Shown here: positions 9,147 through 17,398 of the stretch, piece by piece
How positions within the stretch are numbered: the first letter of the stretch is position 1
Layout of the letters: the number at the start of each line of letters is the position of its first letter
Assembly: GCF_029688735.1 (NCBI RefSeq)
Contig: NZ_JARULD010000002.1
Location: 248,001-312,000 of the forward strand
DNA: 64,000 bases
Direction: 5' to 3'
Source of the DNA: Qipengyuania flavescens
GTDB lineage: Bacteria; Pseudomonadota; Alphaproteobacteria; Sphingomonadales; Sphingomonadaceae
Notes under the pieces: model-generated
Databases searched by the model: none
What the model saw: only the letters and a program-made list of their open reading frames with translations
What the model was told of the DNA's origin: nothing
Position numbers and translations under genes: made by a program

Positions 9147-9809
9147 ATGAAATTCTTCGTCGACACCGCCGACATCGCCGACATCAAGGAAATGGCCGAC
9201 ACCGGCCTGCTCGACGGGGTCACCACCAACCCCTCGCTGATCGCCAAGTCGGGCCGCGACTTCATGGAAGTGACCAGGGAAATCTGCGACCTAGTCGATG
9301 GCCCGGTCAGCGCGGAGGTCGTGGCGCTCGATCACGACACGATGATGAAAGAGGCCGAGACGCTGCGCCGCATCGCGGACAATGTCTGCATCAAGGTGCC
9401 GCTGACCATCGACGGGCTGAAGACCTGCAAGAAGCTGACCGGCGACGGCACCATGGTGAACGTCACCCTGTGCTTCTCGGCCAACCAGGCGCTGCTCGCG
9501 GCCAAGGCCGGCGCGACCTTCGTCTCGCCCTTCGTCGGGCGGCATGACGACAACGGCTTCGACGGAATGGCGCTGATCCGCGACATCCGCACAATCTACG
9601 ACAACTATCCCGGCTTCACGACCGAGATCCTCGTCGCCAGCATCCGCAATCCGGTCCATGTCCTCGAAAGCGCGCGCATCGGTGCCGATGTCGCGACCAT
9701 GCCCCCCGCCGTCATCAAGGGGCTGTTCAAGCACGTGCTGACCGACAAGGGCATCGAGGGCTTCACGAAGGACTGGGAAAAGACTGGCCAGACCATCCCG
9801 ACGTCCTAA
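9147..9809 (+). CDS. fsa: Fructose-6-phosphate aldolase / small transaldolase
   Basis: 220 residues, the size of the compact transaldolase subfamily. The N-terminus [10 protein letters not shown], the TTNPSL motif and the Schiff-base lysine Lys83 in CIKVPL are all present. Members either cleave fructose 6-phosphate to dihydroxyacetone and glyceraldehyde 3-phosphate or act as transaldolases in the pentose phosphate pathway; sequence alone does not decide. The GTG start of cobT lies nine bases after the stop, so the two may be co-transcribed, although no metabolic link is evident. Confidence 0.93.
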   Translation: MKFFVDTADIADIKEMADTGLLDGVTTNPSLIAKSGRDFMEVTREICDLVDGPVSAEVVALDHDTMMKEAETLRRIADNVCIKVPLTIDGLKTCKKLTGDGTMVNVTLCFSANQALLAAKAGATFVSPFVGRHDDNGFDGMALIRDIRTIYDNYPGFTTEILVASIRNPVHVLESARIGADVATMPPAVIKGLFKHVLTDKGIEGFTKDWEKTGQTIPTS

Positions 9810-9818
9810 ATAGGCCGC

Positions 9819-11645
9819 GTGGCAGACCAGACCCCCCTCGATCGTTTCAAACAGGCGCTGACCGGTGCCAGCCGTGCGCTGGCGAACGAGCCGGAAGTCG
9901 AAGTCGCCTGGAGTGCGGACGCCCCGGCGCAGGCGGGCAAGAACTTCCGCGTGCCGCTGCCGGGCCGCACGCTCCCGCGCGAACAGGCGACCGAGGCGCG
10001 CGGCTTCGCCGACAGTTTCGCGCTCAAGCTGCGCCATCACAACGAGGCGCTGCACACCAAGGGCGCGCCCGCCGAGCCGATCGCCCGCGCCTGTTACGAT
10101 GCGATCGAGCAGGTCCGCTACGAGGCGATCGGCACCACGCGCTATGCAGGCATTCGCGACAATCTCGGCTCGGCAGTCGAGATGCGGACCAATGCCGATC
10201 CCATCGTCCGCGCCGACGAGGCGAACGAGGTCCCGCTGCCGACTGCGCTGTCGCTGATGCTGCGCGAGGCCCTGACGGGCGAGGCGATCCCCGAGCGGGC
10301 GCAGGGCGCGGTCGAGATGGTGCGCGAGGATATCCTCGCCAAGATCGGCACCGACATGGACGATCTGGCAAGCGTGCTCGATGACCAGACCGCCTTCCAG
10401 GACCTGACGCTCGACATGCTGCGGCATCTCGACCTGACTTTGCCCGACACGCCCGAGGCGACCGACGCCGAGGATGGCGACGAGGACGACGGCGAAAGCC
10501 CCGAGCAGGATGAGGATACCGACGAGGAGGACGAAGGCGGCGCCGAACCGCAGGCGAGCGATATGCGCTCCGACGTGACCGATGGCGAGGCCGAGGGCGA
10601 TGCCGACCAGGAGGTCGAAGGCGAGCAGGAAATGTCCGACGGCGATCCCTCGGACGAGGAGGGCGAGGGCATGCAGCCCGTCCGCCCGAACCGCCCGTGG
10701 ACCGAAATCCCCGAAGGCTTCGACTACAAGCCCTATACCGACAAGTTCGACGAGGTCGTCGAAGCGCCCGAGCTGTGCGACAACGAGGAGCTCGACCGGC
10801 TGCGGCAGTATCTCGACAGCCAGCTGGCGGGCCTGCAGGGCGTCGTCACCCGGCTCGCCAACCGCCTCCAGCGCCGCCTGATGGCGCAGCAGAACCGCAG
10901 CTGGGACTTCGACCAGGAAGAAGGCCTGCTCGATGCCGCGCGCCTGACCCGCGTGGTCGTCAGCCCCGGCCACGCGCTCTCCTACAAGATCGAGCGCGAT
11001 ACCGAGTTCAAGGACACGGTCGTGACCCTGCTGATCGACAATTCGGGTTCGATGCGCGGGCGGCCGATCAGCATTGCCGCGATCAGCGCCGATATCCTGG
11101 CGCGCACGCTGGAGCGGTGCGGGGTGAAGACCGAGATCCTCGGCTTCACCACCCGCGCGTGGAAGGGCGGGCAGTCACGCGAGGCGTGGCTTGCCGATGG
11201 CCGCCCCGCCAATCCCGGCCGCCTCAACGATCTGCGCCACATCCTCTACAAGCAGGCCGACGAGCCCTGGCGCCGCGCGCGCCGCAACCTCGGCCTGATG
11301 ATGCGCGAAGGGCTGCTGAAGGAAAACATCGACGGCGAGGCGCTGCTCTGGGCCCACGACCGCCTGCTCCGCCGCCCCGAAGACCGCCGCATCCTGATGG
11401 TCATCTCCGACGGCGCCCCGGTCGACGACAGCACGCTGAGCGTGAACCAGGCCGGCTATCTCGAAAGCCATCTGCGCAAGGTGATCGACTGGATCGAGAA
11501 GCAATCGCCCGTGCAGCTGGCGGCGATCGGGATCGGGCACGATGTGACGCGCTATTACCGCCGCTCGGTGACGATCATGGACGTCGAGCAACTGGGCGGG
11601 ACGATCATCGAGCAGCTGGCCGATTTGTTCGAGATTGAGAAGTGA
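9819..11645 (+). CDS. cobT: CobT-like cobaltochelatase subunit with VWA domain
   Basis: 608 residues from a GTG at 9819. The N-terminal CobT domain (about 1-200) is followed by a very acidic linker (about 205-285, mostly Asp/Glu) and a C-terminal von Willebrand A domain with the metal-ion site LLIDNSGSM (Asp407, Ser409, Ser411). In aerobic B12 synthesis CobT works with the AAA+ protein CobS and with CobN to insert cobalt into the corrin ring. Neither cobS nor any other cobalamin gene is nearby, so a different or broader AAA+/VWA role is possible. Its stop overlaps the nitroreductase start by four bases (GTGA). Confidence 0.9.
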   Translation: MADQTPLDRFKQALTGASRALANEPEVEVAWSADAPAQAGKNFRVPLPGRTLPREQATEARGFADSFALKLRHHNEALHTKGAPAEPIARACYDAIEQVRYEAIGTTRYAGIRDNLGSAVEMRTNADPIVRADEANEVPLPTALSLMLREALTGEAIPERAQGAVEMVREDILAKIGTDMDDLASVLDDQTAFQDLTLDMLRHLDLTLPDTPEATDAEDGDEDDGESPEQDEDTDEEDEGGAEPQASDMRSDVTDGEAEGDADQEVEGEQEMSDGDPSDEEGEGMQPVRPNRPWTEIPEGFDYKPYTDKFDEVVEAPELCDNEELDRLRQYLDSQLAGLQGVVTRLANRLQRRLMAQQNRSWDFDQEEGLLDAARLTRVVVSPGHALSYKIERDTEFKDTVVTLLIDNSGSMRGRPISIAAISADILARTLERCGVKTEILGFTTRAWKGGQSREAWLADGRPANPGRLNDLRHILYKQADEPWRRARRNLGLMMREGLLKENIDGEALLWAHDRLLRRPEDRRILMVISDGAPVDDSTLSVNQAGYLESHLRKVIDWIEKQSPVQLAAIGIGHDVTRYYRRSVTIMDVEQLGGTIIEQLADLFEIEK

Positions 11646-12316
11646 ACGTCACCGAAGCCGTCCAGACCCGCCGGTCCGTCCGTGCGTTCACCGATCAGCC
11701 GGTCGAGCGCGAGACGCTGACCCGCATCCTCGAAAAGGCGCAGCGTTCGCCCTCCGGCGGCAATACCCAGCCGTGGCACGGCATCGTCCTCACCGGCGAA
11801 CCGATGCAGAAGCTGTTCGACCGGATTGCCGAGGAGTTTCCCAAGGGCCGCGCGGCGCATGCGCCCGAATATCACATCTATCCGCCCGAGCTTGACGGTG
11901 CCTATGAGCAGCGCCGCCGCGGGGTGGGGGAGGATATGTACGGCGCGCTCGAGATTTCCCGCGAGGACAAGGGCAAGCGCCTGATGTGGTTCGCCAACAA
12001 CTTCCGCGCCTTCGGCGCGCCGGTGCTGATGCTGGTCCATACGCCCAAATACATGGGCCCGCCGCAGTGGAGCGATATCGGCATGTGGCTCCAGACCATC
12101 GGCCTGCTCTGCCGCGAAGAGGGCCTCGACACCTGTTTTCAGGAGGCTTGGGCGGTCTATTCCCCGCAAATCCGCGAGATGGTCGATATTCCCGAGGACC
12201 ACATATTCTTCTGCGGCGTCGCCATCGGCTACCGCGACGAGGATGCGGCGGTGAACCGGTTCGAGGTCCGCCGCGCCGACATCGACGAGGCCGTGCGCTG
12301 GGAGGGTTGGCAGTAG
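11642..12316 (+). CDS. Nitroreductase family FMN-dependent oxidoreductase
   Basis: 224 residues starting at a GTG that overlaps the cobT stop. The N-terminal FMN-binding pattern (RRSVRAF, then [10 protein letters not shown]) and the C-terminal CGVAIGY are typical of the nitroreductase family, which reduces nitro compounds, quinones or other acceptors with NAD(P)H. It does not look like BluB, the B12 lower-ligand enzyme of the same fold, because the BluB-type N-terminus is absent. The four-base overlap implies translational coupling with cobT; a functional link is only inferred. Confidence 0.88.
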   Translation: MNVTEAVQTRRSVRAFTDQPVERETLTRILEKAQRSPSGGNTQPWHGIVLTGEPMQKLFDRIAEEFPKGRAAHAPEYHIYPPELDGAYEQRRRGVGEDMYGALEISREDKGKRLMWFANNFRAFGAPVLMLVHTPKYMGPPQWSDIGMWLQTIGLLCREEGLDTCFQEAWAVYSPQIREMVDIPEDHIFFCGVAIGYRDEDAAVNRFEVRRADIDEAVRWEGWQ

Positions 12317-12342
12317 GCGCAGCGCGACCTAATGCGCAGCCC

Positions 12343-13833
12343 ATGACCGATACGCCGCTCAAGCTGTTCAATTCGCTGACCCGCCAGCTGGAGGAATTCC
12401 AGCCGATCCACGAGGGCGAGGCGCGCGTCTATTCCTGCGGGCCGACGGTCTACAATTACCAGCACATCGGCAACATGCGCGCGTATGTCTTCGCCGATAC
12501 GCTGGGGCGCGTGCTGCAATGGAAGGGCTACAAGCTCACCCATGTGATCAACATCACCGATGTCGGCCACCTCACCTCCGATGCGGACGAGGGCGAGGAC
12601 AAGATGGAGAAGATGGCCGCGCGCGAGAACAAGAGCGCGTGGGACATCGCGAAATTCTACCAGGAGGATTTCGAGCGCGACCTGGCGCGGCTGAACGTGC
12701 AGCCCAAGCAGCACCCGCGCGCCACCGAATATGTCGAGGCGATGATCGCGTGGGGCGAGCGGATCGCCGAGAAGCACTGCTACGAACTTGAGAGCGGGCT
12801 CTATTTCGATATCTCGACTGTGGCCGATTACGGTCGGCTGGCACGCGCTGTTACGGACGACGGTGAAGGCCGGATCGACACGGTCGAGGGCAAGCGCAAC
12901 CAGGCCGATTTCGCGATCTGGCGCAAGACGCCTGCGGGCGAGACGCGGCAGATGGAATGGGATTCGCCCTGGGGCAGGGGCGCGCCCGGCTGGCATCTCG
13001 AATGCTCGGTCATGGGCGAGGCGCTGCTCGGCTTTCCCTTCGACATCCACACCGGCGGGATCGACCACCGCGAGATCCACCACCCGAACGAGATCGCGCA
13101 GAACCAGGCCTATTGCTGCACGAATGGCCTCGACGACGCGCGCAATTCGGGCGCGCGCATCTGGATGCACAACAACTTCCTCGTCGAGCGCCGGAAAGAC
13201 GGGGAGGGGGGCAAGATGAGCAAGAGCGCGGGCGAATTCCTGCGACTGCAACTGCTGGTCGACAAGGGCTACCACCCGCTCGCCTATCGCCTGATGTGCC
13301 TGCAGGCGCATTATCGCAGCGAGCTGGAGTTCAGCTGGGAAGGCCTGCAAGCGGCCCTGACGCGGTTGAAGCGGATGATCGCAGGGGTTGAGCGCCTCCG
13401 CAAAGCAGCTGCAATAAACAAGGACGAATTGCGACCTTTAGACAATGATCTCCCACTCACAGGGGCAGATTTCTCAGCGGTCGAAAAGGACTTTGAGAAG
13501 GCAATCTCCGAGGATCTCAACACTCCGAAAGCGCTCTCACTGTTCGAAGGCACTTTATCGAATTCGGAGTATCCTATTTCACGATTGCATTCTTTGCAGA
13601 GGCTTGAGCGTACTCTTGGCCTGAACCTCTTTGAGCTAGAGCGCACCGATCTCCGCATTCGCCCGAAGGATGCGCAGCTCACCGAGGCCGAGATCGAAGC
13701 CGAACTTCAGCGCCGTAAAGAAGCCCGCGCTGCAAAAGATTTTGCAAGTTCCGATTCAATCCGCGACAGTCTGGCCGCAAAGGGCGTCGAGGTGATGGAT
13801 GGCGACCCGCTGGGATGGGAATGGAGACTGTAG
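12343..13833 (+). CDS. cysS: Cysteinyl-tRNA synthetase
   Basis: 496 residues. The class I signatures are present: a HIGH-like motif (QHIGNMRAYV), zinc ligands including Cys32 and those around HLECS and HREIHHPNE, and KMSKS (GGKMSKS). It charges tRNA-Cys. The DNA of about 13395-13625, encoding the helical DALR region, has near 50% G+C by hand count and codon choices (TTT, TTA, ATA, CCT) rare in the rest of the gene, while the final 50 codons return to the usual composition. The frame is intact and the ending EVMDGDPLGWEW is normal, so the enzyme should work. This patch may be an imported segment. Confidence 0.97.
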   Translation: MTDTPLKLFNSLTRQLEEFQPIHEGEARVYSCGPTVYNYQHIGNMRAYVFADTLGRVLQWKGYKLTHVINITDVGHLTSDADEGEDKMEKMAARENKSAWDIAKFYQEDFERDLARLNVQPKQHPRATEYVEAMIAWGERIAEKHCYELESGLYFDISTVADYGRLARAVTDDGEGRIDTVEGKRNQADFAIWRKTPAGETRQMEWDSPWGRGAPGWHLECSVMGEALLGFPFDIHTGGIDHREIHHPNEIAQNQAYCCTNGLDDARNSGARIWMHNNFLVERRKDGEGGKMSKSAGEFLRLQLLVDKGYHPLAYRLMCLQAHYRSELEFSWEGLQAALTRLKRMIAGVERLRKAAAINKDELRPLDNDLPLTGADFSAVEKDFEKAISEDLNTPKALSLFEGTLSNSEYPISRLHSLQRLERTLGLNLFELERTDLRIRPKDAQLTEAEIEAELQRRKEARAAKDFASSDSIRDSLAAKGVEVMDGDPLGWEWRL

Positions 13834-13835
13834 CG

Positions 13836-14147
13836 ATGGCAGACCCGCACGCGCTTCTCTGGGAACATCTGAAAGACGCGCCGCGGGGGCTGACATTCGT
13901 CCGCGATTATGCCGGCGACGGCTTCACCCTGCCGTTCTATTGCGAGGATGCGCATCTCGCAGTCGAGATCGAGGACGACCCGTTCAAGACCGCGAAGCAC
14001 GACACGCGCGATGCCTGGCAGGAAGCGAACCGCGTGGACATCATGCAGGTCCCGCCGAGCCACGTGAAGCAGAACGCCTCCGAAGTCGCCGATGCGATCC
14101 TCGACATCGCCGAGCCGCGGCGCGAACGGTTTGCCAAGGCGGTCTGA
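13836..14147 (+). CDS. Small DUF559-like protein, probably inactive nuclease fold
   Basis: 103 residues. The pattern LLWEHL...GLTFVRDY...LPFYCEDAHLAVEIEDD...DAWQEAN follows the DUF559 (Vsr-like endonuclease) family layout of LW..LR, F.RQ, VDFYC, LVIELDG and RD..L. The aspartate normally in VDFYC is replaced (LPFYC) and IELDG has become VEIEDD, so catalysis is doubtful. GGAG nine bases before the ATG at 13836 supports this start, two bases after the cysS stop. Function unknown; assignment rests on pattern recall. Confidence 0.65.
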   Translation: MADPHALLWEHLKDAPRGLTFVRDYAGDGFTLPFYCEDAHLAVEIEDDPFKTAKHDTRDAWQEANRVDIMQVPPSHVKQNASEVADAILDIAEPRRERFAKAV

Positions 14148-14181
14148 ACCGGCAAGAAGGCGGGCCGAGGAGAACCGCCCG

Positions 14182-15120
14182 ATGACCAAAGCCGTATTGT
14201 CCGCCCTGATCCGCCCGCTGGTCGAGCCGCGCCTGCCCGAATGGGTGGAACCGCATTGGTTCGCAAGTAAGCAAGAGGCGCTGGACCTCGCGCCCGAAGC
14301 GGAGATCGGCTGGTTCGACCTCAACGAAAAGGACCCGATGATCGAGATCGCCAGGGCGGCGACCAGTCTCAAATGGCTTAATTCGATCTATGCCGGGCTC
14401 GATTTCATGCCACTGGACCTGCTGAAGGAACGCGGCGTGGTCGTCACGAACGGGGTGGGCATCAATGCTCTGACCATCGCCGAATATGTCGTCATGCTGA
14501 TGCTCGCCCATGCGAAGGGCTATCGCGAGGTGGTGCGCGCGCAGGACCGCAAGGAGTGGCTGATGGACAGCCCGGGCAAGCGCGAACTGGCAGGCGAACG
14601 GGTCCTGCTGCTCGGCATGGGTGCGATCGGCAGCCTGGTGAAGTCGCGGCTCCAAGCCTTCGACATGACCGTGGTGCCGGTGCGCCGCTCGGGCGGGGAG
14701 GGCGCATTGCGACCCGGCGAGTGGCGCCAGAATCTGGGCGAGTTCGACTGGGTCGTGCTTGCCGTTCCCTCGACTGAAGAAACAAAAGGCATGATCGGCG
14801 AAATCGAGCTGGCCGCCATGCGCCCCAATGCCGTGCTGGTGAACATCGCGCGCGGCGATGTGGTCGATCAGGACGCCTTGGTCGCCGCGCTGGAACAGCA
14901 GAAGATCGAGGCGGCCCTGCTGGACGTCACCGATCCGGAACCGCTTCCCAAAGATCACCCCCTCTGGGAGCTCGAGAATGCGCAGGTCACCATGCATCTG
15001 TCGGGCCGCGCGCAAACGAAGATGTTCCAGCGCAGCGCCGACCGCTTCATCGAGAACCTGCAGCGCTGGGAAGCGGGCGAACCGGTCCAGCCACAAATGG
15101 ACCTCGAAGCGGGCTACTGA
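14182..15120 (+). CDS. D-2-hydroxyacid dehydrogenase family protein
   Basis: 312 residues with GAGGAGA before the ATG. The NAD-binding domain has the Rossmann motif LLLGMGAIGS (about 145-154), and the D-2-hydroxyacid dehydrogenase signature ending NIARGDVVDQDALVAAL is present. The family interconverts 2-keto and D-2-hydroxy acids (glyoxylate, hydroxypyruvate, phosphoglycerate); the specific acid is not evident. The usual catalytic histidine region near the C-terminus reads MHLSGRAQ, with a plausible His. It follows the DUF559-like gene by 34 bases. Confidence 0.88.
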   Translation: MTKAVLSALIRPLVEPRLPEWVEPHWFASKQEALDLAPEAEIGWFDLNEKDPMIEIARAATSLKWLNSIYAGLDFMPLDLLKERGVVVTNGVGINALTIAEYVVMLMLAHAKGYREVVRAQDRKEWLMDSPGKRELAGERVLLLGMGAIGSLVKSRLQAFDMTVVPVRRSGGEGALRPGEWRQNLGEFDWVVLAVPSTEETKGMIGEIELAAMRPNAVLVNIARGDVVDQDALVAALEQQKIEAALLDVTDPEPLPKDHPLWELENAQVTMHLSGRAQTKMFQRSADRFIENLQRWEAGEPVQPQMDLEAGY

Positions 15121-15132
15121 CCGGACGGCGGC

Positions 15133-15486
15133 TCAGGCGTCCTCCAGCAACAGTAACTCGCATTGCACCACCATCCGCGGGTCGGGCACAATGCGGTGTT
15201 CGACTTCGATGATCGTCGCATCGGCCACCAGCTGGCCGGGAATAGCGAATTCGTGATCGGGGAGCTCGGCCACGAAATGCTCGCCCGCTTCGACCGCGTC
15301 CGCGCCTGCGAACACCAGCGCCAGCGAGTGCCGCGTGCCGGCGAAGGTGATACTGGCCCAGGCCTTCTCGCTATGCATGATAATCTGAGCATGATGCTGG
15401 GCCAGCGTCATTAGAGCTTCGCGCAAACGGTCGCCGGATGTGCGGCGGGCGCGGGCGGGGCGCTTGAGTTTCGCCTCAACCGACAT
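15133..15486 (-). CDS. Hypothetical protein, second gene of a small pair divergent from the S24 regulator
   Basis: 117 residues; I do not recognise a named family. A basic N-terminus (KLKRPARARR, about 7-16) precedes an alpha/beta-looking domain rich in valine and acidic residues. The start at 15486 lies inside the end of the upstream small gene (11-base overlap), so the pair is likely translated together. Because the pair is divergent from an S24 regulator across a region with two palindromes, it may be under that regulator's control. The 3' end is convergent with the 2-hydroxyacid dehydrogenase. Confidence 0.65.
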   Translation of the reverse strand: MSVEAKLKRPARARRTSGDRLREALMTLAQHHAQIIMHSEKAWASITFAGTRHSLALVFAGADAVEAGEHFVAELPDHEFAIPGQLVADATIIEVEHRIVPDPRMVVQCELLLLEDA

Positions 15487-15688
15487 GGGCTGCCTCCACC
15501 GCACTGGTGTCTTGCGCAGCTTCGAAGCCGGCCATGAAGCCGCGGATGCGCTGCTCGGTGCGGTCGCGCGGCTCGCGCCCCAACCTGAGGTCGAGCACGA
15601 ATCGCGGATCATGCGCGGCGAGGCGGCCGAACTTCGTGGCCGCCATTTCGTGCTGGCGCAGGAATTTCTCGATGGATCGGATCAGCAT
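15476..15688 (-). CDS. Small hypothetical protein with possible helix-turn-helix
   Basis: 70 residues with GGGAG seven bases before the ATG. The N-terminal 45 residues (IEKFLRQHEMAATKFGRLA, then DPRFVLDLRLGREP) resemble short alphaproteobacterial proteins in which a helix-turn-helix-like unit recognises an unknown target. It overlaps the next gene by 11 bases and faces the S24 regulator across about 110 bases. It could be a small DNA-binding partner of that regulator; this is inference only. Confidence 0.6.
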   Translation of the reverse strand: MLIRSIEKFLRQHEMAATKFGRLAAHDPRFVLDLRLGREPRDRTEQRIRGFMAGFEAAQDTSAVEAAHVG

Positions 15689-15758
15689 GCGAAGGCTCCC
15701 AATTGGCTGAACTGACTGGCGAATCGTTCGCCGTGTTCTCTATACGTTCCAACCGAAA

Positions 15759-15774
15759 TCCTACTTGTCTAGGA
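15759..15774. promoter_or_regulatory. Operator-like inverted repeat 1 upstream of the S24 regulator
   Basis: TCCTA-N6-TAGGA, a perfect 5-bp inverted repeat in an AT-richer region between the divergent small genes and the S24 regulator. Its centre is about 19-20 bp from that of the second repeat at 15779-15793, i.e. on the same face of the helix two turns apart. Confidence 0.55.
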
Positions 15775-15778
15775 AAAA

Positions 15779-15793
15779 TCCTATGCTATAGGA
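15779..15793. promoter_or_regulatory. Operator-like inverted repeat 2 upstream of the S24 regulator
   Basis: TCCTAT-GCT-ATAGGA, a perfect 6-bp inverted repeat ending seven bases before the ATG of the S24 regulator, where a bound protein would block translation or transcription start. It shares the TCCTA/TAGGA half-site with the first repeat, suggesting autoregulation. Confidence 0.6.
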
Positions 15794-15799
15794 AATTTC

Positions 15800-16486
15800 A
15801 TGGATAACATCCCACGCGATGAACAACGCGCCCGCAGGCGCTTGCAGGATATGGCCCTTCATAAGGGGGCAAGCCTGGCCGGGCTTTCACGCTTGATCGG
15901 GCGCAATCCCGCTTATCTCCAGCAATATGTGACTCGTGGCAGCCCGCGTCATCTGGACGAGCCGGATGTCCGCAAGATTGCGGAGTTTCTAGGAATATCT
16001 ACGCGTGTTATCGAGACGCGGCATTTCGACGACCCGCCAGCCGCTCGCCGTGCGGCGCAGATAGGCGATCCCACGGCCGCCCGGGGCGAGTGGGTTGAAG
16101 TGCCGCGCTTGCCGCTCGATGCATCTGCTGGACCCGGCTCTTTCTCGGCAGAGGAAATTTCCTACGATCTCTTCCAGTTCTCCCGCCGCTGGTTACGCGA
16201 AATGGGGCTGGAAGGCGCCGACCTTTCCGCGATCCGCGTGGAGGGCGACAGCATGGAACCGCTTCTGCGTAGCGGGGACGAGATTTTCGTCGACCGCAAC
16301 AAACGCGCTGGCGAGGGCGTGCATGTCGTCCGCATCGGCGACACGCTGCACGTCAAACAGGTCCAGGCCAGTGCCCCGGGCCGCATCAAGCTGATCAGCG
16401 CCAACGATGCCTACGCCCCGATCGAACTCGCGCGCGACGAGGTGGAGATCATCGGCCGCGTCGTATGGAAGGGCGGGCGGGTGTAA
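15800..16486 (+). CDS. LexA/CI-like S24 family transcriptional regulator with self-cleavage domain
   Basis: 228 residues. The N-terminal helix-turn-helix region (about 12-65: GASLAGLSRLIGRNPAYLQQ) is followed by an S24 peptidase domain with an Ala110-Gly111 cleavage site in DASAGPG, the nucleophile Ser151 (VEGDSMEP) and Lys186 (LHVKQV). These are the three elements of LexA/CI autocleavage. No prophage genes surround it, so it is probably a chromosomal, possibly DNA-damage-responsive, regulator. Two palindromes just upstream probably bind it. It is divergent from two overlapping small genes that are its most likely targets. Confidence 0.9.
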   Translation: MDNIPRDEQRARRRLQDMALHKGASLAGLSRLIGRNPAYLQQYVTRGSPRHLDEPDVRKIAEFLGISTRVIETRHFDDPPAARRAAQIGDPTAARGEWVEVPRLPLDASAGPGSFSAEEISYDLFQFSRRWLREMGLEGADLSAIRVEGDSMEPLLRSGDEIFVDRNKRAGEGVHVVRIGDTLHVKQVQASAPGRIKLISANDAYAPIELARDEVEIIGRVVWKGGRV

Positions 16487-16582
16487 TCGGAAGCCTATTC
16501 GGAACAATTGCTTACGGCACTCGTAATTCCGTCATTCCTGCATCGGGTGGGCGCGGCAGGTCAAACCAGACGGAGAACCCGA

Positions 16583-16927
16583 ATGCGCAAGATCCTCTTA
16601 CCTCTCGCCATTTCCGGAACACTCGCCCTAGGAGGCTGTGCGGCCTACGGCGGTAATGGCGGCCTGCTCGGCGGTATTCTCGGCAGCGACCGCTATGACG
16701 ATGATCGTTACGGCTACGATGGCGGCGACGATTTCGAACAGGCCGCGGTGCGCGCCTGTGGCCGCGAAGCATCGCGCTATGGCCGCATCCGCATAGACGA
16801 TGTGGACCGTCCCAGCCGTGATCTCGTGCGGGTACGCGGGCGAATCGACGTCCGCAGTAGCGATCGCGACCAGTTCAACTGCGTGTTCCGCAGCGACGGC
16901 CGGATCGTCGAATTCCGCCGCTACTGA
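16583..16927 (+). CDS. Small secreted lipoprotein, hypothetical
   Basis: 114 residues with CGGAGAA six bases before the ATG. The lipobox Leu16-Gly17-Gly18-Cys19 ends a typical signal peptide. A glycine/aspartate/tyrosine-rich stretch (about 20-50) leads to a compact domain with two cysteines that may form a disulfide (Cys60s and Cys103 region). I recognise no family with a known role. A GGAAC-N16-CGTA sequence at 16501-16525 could be a weak stress promoter. Convergent with the cytochrome c gene 16 bases downstream. Confidence 0.8.
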   Translation: MRKILLPLAISGTLALGGCAAYGGNGGLLGGILGSDRYDDDRYGYDGGDDFEQAAVRACGREASRYGRIRIDDVDRPSRDLVRVRGRIDVRSSDRDQFNCVFRSDGRIVEFRRY

Positions 16928-16943
16928 TCGGTCGCACCGGACC

Positions 16944-17315
16944 TCATCCCTGCGGTTTGGAATACTCCTCGAATTGCAGCGTCATCAGGTAATCCGCGAT
17001 CAGTTCGATGTCCTCTTCCACCAGGTCGACATCCATCTGCATCGGATAGTTGTGTGCGTCCGACAGGAAGGTCTCGAGAGTTTCGCGGGTGACGCCCGGG
17101 CTGTTCGCAATATCGGCGAACCCCGGCGCTTGCGGGTTGGGAGAGATGGCATCGAGCGTCACCGCGTGACACTCTCCGCAGACACCGCTGACGAAAGCCG
17201 GCACTTCGGCGGATGCCACAGCGACCGGCGTGACGGTTGTCTCTGGCTGCGTGTCGTAAGCTGCGCAGGCGGCCAGTGTGAAAACGGCGACGATCATCAT
17301 ACCCGAACTGTTCAT
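16944..17315 (-). CDS. Small monoheme c-type cytochrome, probable lipoprotein
   Basis: 123 residues. The signal peptide ends in a lipobox-like LAAC (Cys17), and the heme site is CGECH (Cys46, Cys49, His50). A methionine in YPMQMDV is a possible sixth ligand. The fold looks like a small class I cytochrome that would shuttle electrons in the periplasm or at the membrane. No oxidase or dehydrogenase partner is adjacent. ATG codons at 17300 and 17297 are alternative starts giving a shorter signal peptide. Confidence 0.85.
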   Translation of the reverse strand: MNSSGMMIVAVFTLAACAAYDTQPETTVTPVAVASAEVPAFVSGVCGECHAVTLDAISPNPQAPGFADIANSPGVTRETLETFLSDAHNYPMQMDVDLVEEDIELIADYLMTLQFEEYSKPQG

Positions 17316-17398
17316 GCCTAGGCTCCTTTTCCACGGACCATAACATGATTGCGCGGGCAAACCTTGTTTTCGATCAACAATCCGACCATTTTCGAACC

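Noticed and set aside
9291..10973. 560-codon open frame opposite fsa and cobT
   Set aside because: It mirrors codon bias of the real genes on the plus strand, has no family motif and crosses two genes.
11642..12316. Nitroreductase as BluB, completing a B12 link with cobT
   Set aside because: Lacks the BluB-type N-terminal pattern; it matches general nitroreductases instead.
15800..16486. S24 regulator as a prophage remnant
   Set aside because: No integrase, structural genes, attachment repeats or shift in composition over the surrounding genes.
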